64,000 nucleotides of DNA from Pseudomonas japonica. Lineage in GTDB: Bacteria > Pseudomonadota > Gammaproteobacteria > Pseudomonadales > Pseudomonadaceae. This document shows positions 28,932-37,115 of this stretch, piece by piece. The position numbers and the translations under genes were made by a program. Below the pieces are notes generated by a model. The model ran no database searches and was not told the origin of the DNA. It saw nothing but the letters and a program-made list of their open reading frames with translations. The stretch covers positions 248,001-312,000 of the forward strand of contig NZ_JAAMQU010000001.1 of assembly GCF_013522925.1 (NCBI RefSeq). Reading direction: 5' to 3'. The first letter of the stretch is position 1. Each line of letters begins with the position of its first letter.

Positions 28932-30167
28932 ATGCAAAACAACCCTAATGAAAGCTATTATGACGAAAATGGTACGTTGACCCTGGCGGTTACCCAAGTT
29001 TGGGATATAGAGCCTGAGCCAACACTTGCGGAAGAACCGCAAACCCACACGTGGCTCGGGCCGATAAATCCGGGCGCACACATAGGATCTGCATTTGATC
29101 CAGATATATACTTGCGCCCCCCTCCCGCTTCAGCCGTCCTGGATACAGAAAGCCATCCTGGGCTAACAGCTCAGGAAAAAATAACGAAGATAGCCACGGG
29201 CGAGCTTCTGAAGCTGCGAGCCGCTTTAGATGCGGAGCTGGAGAAGATCCCAACTCGGCTAACGACGCAAATCAATAAACTGATTGAAAGCAACCCTCGA
29301 ATAGGGACGGCTACTGCCATTCAAGAGGCAGCTACTGAAATCGAAATAATAGACAGAATGCTCATAAGCACCCTCCAGATGCAAGAATACTTTGCCAAAG
29401 GCGGAAACTATGAGGGTTTGCCGGCTTCTTCGATAACAGGGCAGGCATTTGCGAGCAGTTTGGAAGAAAGCGGAGATATCAACAATTCTACGGCCAGTGC
29501 GCGCAGGTTGACGGATTTGAAAGCAGCGGTAGGGTATGGAAACCTTGCAGAGAGAATGCGCGCCGAGGTCACCTTGCTTCGGCAAAAGCGGGCGGAAGCC
29601 GAAGCTCGCTTGAATGCGCTAACAGCCCCTGCTGATACGCTAGATCCATCCGCGCTTTTTTCCCAGCTAACCGAACTCAAACAACGCGCTCTTGGGGTAG
29701 TAGAAGATCAGCCGGGCTTTATAGCGGACCGTATCAAGTCCTACTTCGCGACAGCTGATGAGACCTCGCCTGATGACGCCATCAATGCGATAGTTCGGGC
29801 CGTCGATCGAGCGCATGAGGAATACTATGTTCCTGAGGACGAGGACGTTAGCTTCTACAAGCTCAATCGAGTGCGACTGAGCAAACCGGACCTAGCGAAA
29901 CTTTATGACCAAATTAAAACCGGCGGCAGTTTCCTGTTTGACCCTGAGCGAAATCTCAAGGACGAAGCCGCCCGCTATCTCACAGAAGCAAAGACGCAGT
30001 TATTAGCCATAAAACACGTTGCCCAAGCCAAAGGCGAGCAACTTACTACAATTCGCGCCGCTGAAGCCGCACGTGCGGCCGAGATTGCAAATATTACAGC
30101 TCAGCTCGAGGCCGAACGGCAGCGACAGATAGCCGAGGAAGAGCTGCAGGCCCGGCACCACGAGTAA
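28932..30167 (+). CDS. Bacteriocin N-terminal half (receptor-binding and helical region)
   Basis: 411 residues before the stop. Residues 1-80 are polar and Pro-rich with GAHIGSAFDPDIYL and LRPPPAS, a pattern seen in Pseudomonas S-type bacteriocins. From about 80 the chain is helical and charged (EKITKIATGELLKLRAAL; later AARAAEIANITAQLEAERQR). Such parts would bind an outer-membrane receptor and reach across the periplasm; that role is by analogy. No signal peptide, as for pyocins released by lysis. Base composition is lower in GC than the neighbours. Confidence 0.75.
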   Translation: MQNNPNESYYDENGTLTLAVTQVWDIEPEPTLAEEPQTHTWLGPINPGAHIGSAFDPDIYLRPPPASAVLDTESHPGLTAQEKITKIATGELLKLRAALDAELEKIPTRLTTQINKLIESNPRIGTATAIQEAATEIEIIDRMLISTLQMQEYFAKGGNYEGLPASSITGQAFASSLEESGDINNSTASARRLTDLKAAVGYGNLAERMRAEVTLLRQKRAEAEARLNALTAPADTLDPSALFSQLTELKQRALGVVEDQPGFIADRIKSYFATADETSPDDAINAIVRAVDRAHEEYYVPEDEDVSFYKLNRVRLSKPDLAKLYDQIKTGGSFLFDPERNLKDEAARYLTEAKTQLLAIKHVAQAKGEQLTTIRAAEAARAAEIANITAQLEAERQRQIAEEELQARHHE

Positions 30168-30170
30168 GCG

Positions 30171-31340
30171 ATGAATGCCGCCGCAGCTCAGGAGGCGCGC
30201 CGGATAGCAGATCTTGCAAAGCTTAAGACATTCCTGGAACAACCCGGATCAATGGTTGTCGGGGTCCCGTCAACCAACGTTCCGATATTCATTTCCTCCG
30301 TAAGAACTCTTGCGCTTTCAGAGTTCGCCGCAGCAAGCCTGGCAACTGCAATCGCAGAAGCCATAGAGCAGCTTGCAGCTGGCGCTATGACGGTAGGGCT
30401 TTCACTCCTTCGCGGCGTGGCAGTCGGATTCTTAGCGCTACTATGGCCTTCATCACTTGCGCCGAGCGAACGTCGCAGTGCGCTAAGCGTACCATTGGCA
30501 ACTCTTCCGGGCATTGAGCCTCAGACGATCGCTGCTGCAAAGCATAACGACATCGTAACGATGCCATACGCAATTAACCTTCGACCCTCGGATACGGGTA
30601 CGCAGGTTAGCGTAATTCAAGGCAGCTTAGAGCGCCCTTTACAGGGTGTCATTGTCGATGCAGCGTTGCAGCCGGTGAATGGTCGATATGAAGCAGTGGT
30701 CTCCTCTCCTCCGCGCTTTATTACTATTACGCCCACTATCCCGCCAGGCATGCAGCCTTCATCGACAGAGTTGCCCGCGACGCATCAGCCAACCACCACG
30801 AACAATGAGTTTCCGCTGAAGATTTTCGATCCAAAGTTGCAGGGTACTCCCGCACTTGAAGCTTTGGAAACGGAAGCATATATCGTAAGGTTTCCCGCCG
30901 AATCAGGCATAGCCCCCATATACTTGGCGGTACAAAAGCCACCGGTTGAGGCGCTGGAGGTTGGGGAGTATGCTGAGCTCAGTCGACGAAGTGTTAAGGA
31001 TGGGTTGGATATAGATCACATACCTTCTCGAAAGGCATTAGAATATGCCCTTCGCATGAAGCACAGAGGAATGAGCGACGCAAGGTTGCGCTATATATCG
31101 GATCGAGGCGTGGGAATTGCAATACCCCAACACGTGCATCGTAAATTCAGCGAAACGTCAGGAGCGCGAAACACGAGGGATAAGCAGCATATAGACGGCA
31201 GCGATCTCAGAAAAGCTGTTGAGAGCAACTTTTTAGCTCTTGTTCCTGGTTTAAAGGGAGAGGGCCACAGCAGCGAATCACTGCAAGTCGCACTTCAACA
31301 ACTTCATGCTGAGAATATAAAGCGGGGATTCTACAAATGA
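30171..31340 (+). CDS. Bacteriocin C-terminal half (pyocin-S domain and toxin domain)
   Basis: 389 residues from ATG 30171. After the rest of the helix, a hydrophobic Ala/Leu segment (about 45-90) precedes a beta-rich pyocin-S translocation domain (about 100-255; MPYAINLRPSDTGTQVSVIQ, QPVNGRYEAVVSS). The toxin domain is about 265-389: YAELSRRSVKDGLDIDHIPS, then IPQHVHRKFSETSGARN, ending AENIKRGFYK. The spaced Asp/His and His/Arg residues suggest a metal-dependent nuclease of the polymorphic-toxin kind. It does not show the colicin E9/pyocin S2 HNH motif. The stop overlaps the immunity start (ATGA). Confidence 0.75.
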   Translation: MNAAAAQEARRIADLAKLKTFLEQPGSMVVGVPSTNVPIFISSVRTLALSEFAAASLATAIAEAIEQLAAGAMTVGLSLLRGVAVGFLALLWPSSLAPSERRSALSVPLATLPGIEPQTIAAAKHNDIVTMPYAINLRPSDTGTQVSVIQGSLERPLQGVIVDAALQPVNGRYEAVVSSPPRFITITPTIPPGMQPSSTELPATHQPTTTNNEFPLKIFDPKLQGTPALEALETEAYIVRFPAESGIAPIYLAVQKPPVEALEVGEYAELSRRSVKDGLDIDHIPSRKALEYALRMKHRGMSDARLRYISDRGVGIAIPQHVHRKFSETSGARNTRDKQHIDGSDLRKAVESNFLALVPGLKGEGHSSESLQVALQQLHAENIKRGFYK

Positions 31341-31798
31341 AAAAATCAACCTTGGAATCGTTGATCGAAAAAATGGGGGAGCCGCTCGATTCTCCCCTTG
31401 AGGGTGTTGATCTAAATTCGCTGAGGAAGGAAAAATCAGGTGTCGAATCCGAAACATACTATAAAAATCCAGAACCCGGCCTTGAGCTTTCCTTCCTTGA
31501 AAACAGCAACATACTAAGTTCCATAAGCCTAACCTTGACTGCGCTAATACCGGATGAGCCTATTTACGTTAGCGAGCTACCGTTATCGCTTCGAAAAGAT
31601 ATGAAGCGTGATGACGTCATAGCTGAGTTGGGTCATCCTCTAGAATCAGGGCAGCCTGATGACATCCCTATTCTAGGCCCAAGCGGAGGATGGGACACAT
31701 TCCCCTATCCAGGAAATGATCAAATAAAAATTATCGCAGGCTACCTGCCGGGCCTCGAAGTAGAAACTTTCAGGTTTACGAAAGGCCAACATATCTAA
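31337..31798 (+). CDS. Predicted immunity protein of the bacteriocin
   Basis: 153 residues, acidic, no signal or membrane segment, starting at an ATG that overlaps the toxin stop (ATGA), the usual toxin-immunity arrangement. The C-terminal half has LPLSLRKDMKRDDVIAELG, then IPILGPSGGWDTF and IIAGYLPGLEVETFRF. It is clearly related to the 153-residue protein at 31995 (LGHPLES/LGNPIES; IPILGPSGGWDTF/IPILGASGGWDKF). The pattern recalls small pyocin-linked immunity-like families such as DUF6392, but I am not certain of that name. Its likely job is to block the toxin domain in the producer. Confidence 0.75.
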   Translation: MKKSTLESLIEKMGEPLDSPLEGVDLNSLRKEKSGVESETYYKNPEPGLELSFLENSNILSSISLTLTALIPDEPIYVSELPLSLRKDMKRDDVIAELGHPLESGQPDDIPILGPSGGWDTFPYPGNDQIKIIAGYLPGLEVETFRFTKGQHI

Positions 31799-31821
31799 TA
31801 GGTTAAGCAAGGCATCCGGTT

Positions 31822-31860
31822 CTGGCCCAGAGCACAGCCACTCTGGGCCAGTCTTTCTTT
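31822..31860 (+). terminator. Strong terminator after the first immunity gene
   Basis: CTGGCCCAGAG (31822-31832) and CTCTGGGCCAG (31841-31851) form a perfect 11-bp stem with an 8-base loop, followed by TCTTTCTTT. It would separate the bacteriocin-immunity transcript from the second immunity gene. Confidence 0.85.
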
Positions 31861-31917
31861 ATGAATTGGTGAGAAAATCGTTCTGATTATCCTGCAAAAA
31901 AACTCGTCACCTCGTAG

Positions 31918-31998
31918 TCTTACGCCGCGCCAGAATTTCATGATGGGCTTCTCGAGAGTCTTCACAAAGCCAATATCGACAAAGGACTTTATGAATGA
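31918..31998 (+). pseudogene. Leftover C-terminal tail of a second toxin domain
   Basis: The frame ending at TGA 31996-31998 reads FHDGLLESLHKANIDKGLYE at its end. The intact toxin ends SLQVALQQLHAENIKRGFYK. Aligned without gaps, Leu, Leu-His, Asn-Ile, Gly and Tyr coincide, with conservative changes elsewhere (K/R, L/F, E/K). Upstream the frame meets a TAG (31915-31917) and soon a TGA, so only about 26 codons survive. The TGA overlaps the ATG of the second immunity gene exactly as the live toxin overlaps the first. It looks like the stub of an earlier or displaced toxin tail. Confidence 0.65.
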
Positions 31999-32456
31999 AC
32001 GCCAACCACTTATCCGATCTCCTCTCAAAGCTTGGCAACAAAGAACAATCAAACCTTTTTGATCTAGTACATCAGCCGCTTACCCGCGAAAAAGCTTACG
32101 AAGATTCAAGAAAATATTTTTATAGCTTAGAGCCTGGCTTAGAGGCAGTACTTCTGGAAGGTGAGGAGATATTTTGCTCATTGGACTTCACTCTTAACCC
32201 TATATTGCCCGAGATTTTGTCTTATAAAGGCGACCTTCCTCTGTCGGTCGATTCACGCATGATCCGTGATGAGATTATTGGAATATTGGGAAATCCGATC
32301 GAATCCGCACCACCTCGCGCAATTCCTATCCTAGGCGCCAGCGGGGGTTGGGATAAATTTCAAATAACTTCTTTGCCACAGGCTTATGCGATCGTGGGTT
32401 ATATGCCTGACTTCCAAATCAGTAGCCTTCGTCTTGCGATAGAACAAGACGCCTAG
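31995..32456 (+). CDS. Second predicted immunity protein (orphan paralogue)
   Basis: 153 residues, the same length as the immunity protein at 31337 and related to it across the C-terminal half (GDLPLSVDSRMIRDEIIGIL, IPILGASGGWDKF, AIVGYMPDFQISSLRL). The N-terminal halves differ more, as expected for immunity proteins that recognise different toxins. It has AAAGGA upstream and overlaps a toxin-tail stub. Its matching toxin appears to be lost, so it may protect against bacteriocins of other strains. Low GC like the rest of the island. Confidence 0.75.
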   Translation: MNANHLSDLLSKLGNKEQSNLFDLVHQPLTREKAYEDSRKYFYSLEPGLEAVLLEGEEIFCSLDFTLNPILPEILSYKGDLPLSVDSRMIRDEIIGILGNPIESAPPRAIPILGASGGWDKFQITSLPQAYAIVGYMPDFQISSLRLAIEQDA

Positions 32457-32472
32457 GCGTATGTAGACTGCA

Positions 32473-32494
32473 CCGCCGCTGATATTAGCGGCGG
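32473..32494 (+). terminator. Hairpin at the right end of the island
   Basis: CCGCCGCT (32473-32480) and AGCGGCGG (32487-32494) form a perfect 8-bp stem with a 6-base loop, 17 bases after the second immunity gene. There is no adjacent T-run, so its strength as a terminator is uncertain. Confidence 0.45.
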
Positions 32495-32544
32495 ATGCAA
32501 TCATCGCTGCGCCGTTATTTTTGTACGCAGCCTTTAGCGTAATG

Positions 32545-33780
32545 CTACCGCGACAGCTCCATCAACATCCGGGTCAGCAGATAAACCCGCGGCACCAGGC
32601 TTTCCACTTCCGCGTATTCCTCGGGCGTGTGGATATTGCCCCCTACAATGCCGAAGCCATCGAGGGTGGGTACGCCCACGGCCGCGGCGAGGCTGGCATC
32701 TGCTGCGCCCCCGGTGCCTTCTACCGTGAGTGTGCGCCCCAGCTCGCCGTAGATACCTTGCGCCATGGCCACCAGCTTATCGCTGGCAGGCGTTTGCGGC
32801 ATGGGTGGCAACCCGCGCTCCAGGCGCGTGGTGACCTGTGTATCGGCGATGAGCCGGGTGCTGGCGACCCGGGCAAGGTCTTTCTCCACCCGGTCGAACT
32901 CTTCTGGCACCGCGGCGCGTACATCGGCCTTTGCCACGGCGTGGTCGGGGATCACGTTGATTCGATCGCCTGCGTTGATGACGGTGAAGTTGACCGTGGT
33001 TTTCTTCTCCGGGTCGCCCAATTGGCCCAGCTGCAGAATCTGATGCGCGGCTTCCATGGCGGCGTTGCGCCCCAGTTCAGGCGCGACGCCGGCGTGGGAG
33101 GCCTTGCCGGTCACTTCGACCACTGCGGTGGCGCTGCCCTTGCGCCACACCACCAGGCCATCCGCAGGCCGCCCGGGCTCAAGGTTAAGGGTGACATCGT
33201 GTTCCTTGGCGATCTTCTGGATCAGTGCGCTTGCCGCCTCCGACCCGGTCTCCTCGCTGGCGTCGAGCAGCAGCGTGACTTGGCCATAGTCCTTGAAATT
33301 CATGTCCTTCAGGATTTTCAGTGCCTGAAGCGCGACCACGATGCCGCCTTTGTCGTCCATTACGCCCGGGCCATAGGCGCGGCCGTCTTTGATATGAAAA
33401 GGCCTTGCGGCGGCGGATCCTTCCTTGAACACGGTGTCCATGTGGGCCAACAGCAGGATTTTCGCCTTGCCACTGCCCTTGAGCGTAGCAACCACATGCT
33501 GGCTTTTGTCCGGCGCGGTGTTGGGTACCGTTTCGATACTCGCACCCAAGGCCTTCAGCTCGGCGGACACGAGCGTACGTACCTGGGTCAGGCCTGGCTC
33601 ATAGCCCGAGCCGGAGTCTATATTCACCAGCTTTTCGAGCAACTTCAGGGCAGGGCCCTTCAACTGTTCGGCCTTGCCCTGCACGGTTGTATCTACCGCA
33701 GCCTGCACGGGTAGCATCGCCATGGACACGGCCAAGGCCAGCCCGGTAGCCAGCAAGCGAGAGGGTTGCAGCCAAACCAT
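32545..33780 (-). CDS. Exported M20 family peptidase (glutamate carboxypeptidase-like)
   Basis: 411 residues. A signal peptide (LLATGLALAVSMAMLPVQA) with a likely cut after VQA gives a mature periplasmic enzyme. M20 metal ligands are visible: His/Asp in LLAHMDTVFKEGS, Asp in GPGVMDDKGGIVVAL, Glu pair in DASEETGSEAA. It most resembles carboxypeptidase G2 type enzymes, which cut C-terminal glutamate from folates or peptides; substrate is inferred. AAGGAG lies six bases before the ATG at 33780. It marks the return to core GC content. Confidence 0.88.
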   Translation of the reverse strand: MVWLQPSRLLATGLALAVSMAMLPVQAAVDTTVQGKAEQLKGPALKLLEKLVNIDSGSGYEPGLTQVRTLVSAELKALGASIETVPNTAPDKSQHVVATLKGSGKAKILLLAHMDTVFKEGSAAARPFHIKDGRAYGPGVMDDKGGIVVALQALKILKDMNFKDYGQVTLLLDASEETGSEAASALIQKIAKEHDVTLNLEPGRPADGLVVWRKGSATAVVEVTGKASHAGVAPELGRNAAMEAAHQILQLGQLGDPEKKTTVNFTVINAGDRINVIPDHAVAKADVRAAVPEEFDRVEKDLARVASTRLIADTQVTTRLERGLPPMPQTPASDKLVAMAQGIYGELGRTLTVEGTGGAADASLAAAVGVPTLDGFGIVGGNIHTPEEYAEVESLVPRVYLLTRMLMELSR

Positions 33781-33971
33781 GGGTAACTCCTTGAATTGAA
33801 ATGTATATCAACTGTAGTTGGTCTGGCGTAAAGCGCACGTACGGCTGTTCCGGCCGGAGCGCTGATCAATAATCGACCAAATGCATCAATTCAATGGGCA
33901 TGGATTCCAACAAAAGCCGTATGATGGCCACCTGATATTACATCAGCTCGCTTGGCCTACGAGGGCCGGTC

Positions 33972-35579
33972 ATGTCCGACTTCCACCGTACTCATCCTTT
34001 CCGCATTTACCGCCTTCTGTTGCTGGTCATATTCACCGTGATCGGTTTGTCCATCTTGTGGGAGTTCAAGCTGGAGCGTTGGGTACTGCCTCTGCTTGGC
34101 TTGCCCTACGACGGCAGTTTTGAAAATGGTGAGCGGTGGCGCTTCGTGCTCACTTCCACAGGGTTTTCGCTGCTTTCCCTGATCCTCCCTACCCTTGTTC
34201 TCAGGCGGTTGATCCGAAATACACGGATCAGCTATTGGCGCTTGCAGAAGATGCAATCCCAGGCCGAGACACTGGCGAAACATGATGCGCTCAGCGGTTT
34301 GTTCAATCGCCGGGTGTTCATGGCGCTGCTCGGGGAACGGCTTGCACAGGTGCAGCCAGCGGTGGTGATGCTGATCGACCTGGATCATTTCAAAGCCATC
34401 AATGACCAGCACGGCCATACCGCTGGGGACCAGGTATTGATCAAGGTAGCCGGTCACCTGGACGAGGTTGCCCGCGCGCACGGCGGTGTTGCCGCACGCC
34501 TGGGTGGGGACGAGTTCTGCCTCTTGTTGACGGAAAAGAAAGAAGAGCACGAACTTCGAACGATCGCCGACGCCATCATCCAGGGCATCGCACATTGTGG
34601 GCCGGACTCCCTGGCGTTTTCTCGCTTCGGGGCCACCCTCGGCATCGCACGCTCATGGCTGGATGCTCACGACGCATCGACGCTGCTGCACTACGCAGAC
34701 GTTGCCATGTACAAAGGCAAGGACAGCGGGCGTTCGACGTATCACTTCTACAGCACGGATTTCGAGCGCCAGCGCCTCGCGCAGTTCGACAGCGACCTCA
34801 CCCTCAAGCGGGCGGTCGAGCAGGAAGAAATCGTCCCGTACTTTCAACCTATCGTTGCGTTTCCCAGCCAGGAAGTAGTGGGCTTCGAAATACTGGCGCG
34901 CTGGATCAGGCCCGATGCAAGCATCGTGATGCCCACGGACTTCATCCCGGCGCTTGAGCGGTTGGGGCTTGTGCCGGCGATGACGCGTTCGTTGATCAGG
35001 CAAGCCTGCAAGGCCGCAAGGGGGTGGGATGACAACCTGCGCCTTTCCCTGAACGTGACACCTGGGATGATCACTGATGAGCTGTTCCCTGACCGGCTAC
35101 TGGAACAGTTACGCCAGGAAAACTTCCCCTGCGAGCGTTTCGAGGTGGAGATCACCGAGGAAGCCCTCGTAGGAAACCTTCAGGCCGCCCAGAAAAACCT
35201 GAACCGCCTCCATGAGCACGGCATCACCGTGGCCCTGGATGACTTCGGAACAGGTTATTCCGGGCTTTATCACCTGACCCGCTTGTCCATCGACAAGATC
35301 AAGATAGACCGCTCTTTCTTCGAGTCGGGCGACGAGGATCATCTCCCTGTGGTGGAAGCCATCCTGGGGATGGCCCGTAGCTTGAAGATGAAAGTGACGG
35401 CGGAAGGGATTGAAGATTTTCACTCCCCCGATCTGCCGTCATGGCTGGCCAGCAACGGCTGCGATTTCGCGCAGGGTTACCTTTACGGCCACCCGCGCTC
35501 CAGCACTGATATCAATTCAGCGGTTCATGGCGACGAAGTGCGCAGTGGCCTAGGAACCCTCGACCAGGTGGTGATTTAA
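33972..35579 (+). CDS. Membrane GGDEF-EAL cyclic-di-GMP protein
   Basis: 535 residues. Two transmembrane helices (about 11-29 and 57-80) frame a short loop, followed by a GGDEF domain (about 100-260; RLGGDEFCLLL, motif intact) and an EAL domain (about 275-525). The EAL signature reads EIL (GFEILARW), with the catalytic partners present: VEITEEA, DDFGTGYSGL, KIDRSF, TAEGIED. Both synthesis and breakdown of c-di-GMP are therefore possible; which prevails cannot be read. It is divergent from the M20 peptidase gene and monocistronic. Confidence 0.92.
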   Translation: MSDFHRTHPFRIYRLLLLVIFTVIGLSILWEFKLERWVLPLLGLPYDGSFENGERWRFVLTSTGFSLLSLILPTLVLRRLIRNTRISYWRLQKMQSQAETLAKHDALSGLFNRRVFMALLGERLAQVQPAVVMLIDLDHFKAINDQHGHTAGDQVLIKVAGHLDEVARAHGGVAARLGGDEFCLLLTEKKEEHELRTIADAIIQGIAHCGPDSLAFSRFGATLGIARSWLDAHDASTLLHYADVAMYKGKDSGRSTYHFYSTDFERQRLAQFDSDLTLKRAVEQEEIVPYFQPIVAFPSQEVVGFEILARWIRPDASIVMPTDFIPALERLGLVPAMTRSLIRQACKAARGWDDNLRLSLNVTPGMITDELFPDRLLEQLRQENFPCERFEVEITEEALVGNLQAAQKNLNRLHEHGITVALDDFGTGYSGLYHLTRLSIDKIKIDRSFFESGDEDHLPVVEAILGMARSLKMKVTAEGIEDFHSPDLPSWLASNGCDFAQGYLYGHPRSSTDINSAVHGDEVRSGLGTLDQVVI

Positions 35580-35593
35580 GCCAATAGCGCGGC

Positions 35594-36007
35594 TTACTGC
35601 ACGATCAGGTTGTTGAACAGCAAGTCTTCTACCACCGGCTTGCCCTCTTCAGCATTGATTACCTGCTGGGTTTGCTTCAGGGCTTCCTGGCGCAGGGCCT
35701 CTTTGGCTTCGCCCGAGCTCATGGCATCCTGGCTCTGCTGATTGAACAGCTGCACCAGTTGGTTGCGAATCAAAGGCTCATGGTGTTTCACCGCGGCCAC
35801 GGCCTCTTCGCCGGTGACCTTCAGGGCGATATCGGCCTTGTACACGTGCAGGCGCGGGCCTCCGTCCATGGCGTAGTTACCAACCAAAGGCGGGCTCAGC
35901 GAGTAGTAGACCACCTTTGGCGGCCCTTCTTTAGATTCACCGCCTTCGTTCGCCTGGACGGCGAAGGGAATGCAAGCGGCCAGCAATACAGCGATCCAGG
36001 GTTTCAC
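35594..36007 (-). CDS. FliL-like periplasmic protein
   Basis: 137 residues. A signal peptide (WIAVLLAACIPFAVQA) replaces the usual FliL membrane anchor. The rest matches the FliL fold: VVYYSLSPPLVGNYAMDGG, then YKADIALKVTGEEAVAAV, HHEPLIRNQLVQLFNQQ, and ending LLFNNLIVQ. It is not in a flagellar cluster, so it is a FliL-family paralogue of unknown role. It converges on the GGDEF-EAL gene with 14 bases between. Confidence 0.85.
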   Translation of the reverse strand: MKPWIAVLLAACIPFAVQANEGGESKEGPPKVVYYSLSPPLVGNYAMDGGPRLHVYKADIALKVTGEEAVAAVKHHEPLIRNQLVQLFNQQSQDAMSSGEAKEALRQEALKQTQQVINAEEGKPVVEDLLFNNLIVQ

Positions 36008-36137
36008 AGCATCAATTCCTCGTTCAATACGCGGCGGGGCGCAGCGGTTATAGGCGGCTATCAGGCGTCACCATCATCGTTGCCCGGCCGGGGGGCTTGC
36101 CTACACTTATCGGCCATTACCCGGAAAGGAATAGCCC

Positions 36138-37115
36138 ATGAAAGCGTTATTGTGCAAAGCCTTCGGCCCGGCGCAAAGCCTGGTTATCGAAGAGGTGGCC
36201 CCGCTGCAGCCCAAGCGTAACGAGGTAGTGGTGCAGGTGCACAGCGCCAGCGTGAACTTCCCGGATACGCTGATCATCGAGGGCAAATATCAGTTCAAGC
36301 CGCCTTTTCCGTTCTCCCCGGGTGGCGAGGCCGCCGGGGTGGTGGGCGCGGTAGGCGAAGGGGTCACCGCGCTACGGGAAGGCGACCGGGTGATGGCGCT
36401 TACGGGGTGGGGGAGTTTCGCTGAACAAGTCGCGGCACCCGCCTATAACGTGCTGCCGATGCCCGAGAGCATGCCGTTCGACGAGGCCGCCGCATTCCCC
36501 ATGACCTATGGCACCTCGATGCATGCGCTCAAGCAGCGTGGCGACCTGAAGGCCGGAGAAACGTTGCTGGTATTGGGCGCGGCAGGCGGTGTCGGGCTGG
36601 CTGCGGTGGAAATCGGCAAAGCCATGGGCGCTCGGGTAATTGCCGCCGCCAGTAGCCCCGCCAAGTTGGAAGCGGCCAAGGCTGCCGGTGCTGATGAGGT
36701 AATCGATTACAGCGGCGGCGACTTGAAAGAGCAGGTGATGAAACTTACGGCCAACCAGGGCGCGGATGTGATTTACGATCCGGTGGGCGGCGATGCGTTC
36801 GACGCGGCCATCCGCTGCGTGGCCTGGAACGGCCGCCTGCTGGTGATAGGCTTCGCCAGTGGCCGTATTCCCCAGTTACCCGCCAACCTTGCGTTGCTTA
36901 AAGGGGCGGCAGTGGTGGGCGTATTCTGGGGTGCCTTCGCGCAACGCCAGCCCCATGACAACGCCGCAAACTTTCGTCAGCTGTTCAGTTGGTATGAAGA
37001 AGGCAAGTTGCGCCCGCACATCTCCAATCGCTATAGCCTCGAGCAAGCGCCCCAAGCCATTAAGGCACTGGCGGATCGCCAGGCCATCGGCAAACTGGTG
37101 GTTCAGGTCCGCTAA
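36138..37115 (+). CDS. NADPH:quinone oxidoreductase family protein
   Basis: 325 residues, medium-chain reductase of the zeta-crystallin/Qor type, without the zinc cysteines of alcohol dehydrogenases. The N-terminal catalytic part has VNFPDTLIIEGKYQ and FPFSPGGEAAGVV; the nucleotide-binding motif is LGAAGGVGLAAVEIGKAMGA. It probably reduces quinones or enoyl compounds with NADPH. GGAAAGGAA precedes the ATG. Its stop overlaps that of the convergent chaC gene. Confidence 0.9.
   Translation: MKALLCKAFGPAQSLVIEEVAPLQPKRNEVVVQVHSASVNFPDTLIIEGKYQFKPPFPFSPGGEAAGVVGAVGEGVTALREGDRVMALTGWGSFAEQVAAPAYNVLPMPESMPFDEAAAFPMTYGTSMHALKQRGDLKAGETLLVLGAAGGVGLAAVEIGKAMGARVIAAASSPAKLEAAKAAGADEVIDYSGGDLKEQVMKLTANQGADVIYDPVGGDAFDAAIRCVAWNGRLLVIGFASGRIPQLPANLALLKGAAVVGVFWGAFAQRQPHDNAANFRQLFSWYEEGKLRPHISNRYSLEQAPQAIKALADRQAIGKLVVQVR

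Larger units (their letters stand above)
28932..31340 (+). pseudogene. S-type pyocin-like bacteriocin, split by one in-frame TAA
   Basis: The frames 28932-30167 and 30171-31340 are the same reading frame, separated only by TAA at 30165-30167 and one codon (GCG). Without it the protein would be about 801 residues, a normal S-type bacteriocin: N-terminal receptor and helical parts, pyocin-S translocation domain, C-terminal toxin domain. The stop falls inside a long charged helix that reads on without a break (…EELQARHHE, stop, AMNAAAAQEARRIADL). This is most simply a nonsense mutation (for example from GAA or CAA). Sequencing error, readthrough, or re-initiation at the ATG four bases later are alternatives. 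Confidence 0.75.
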
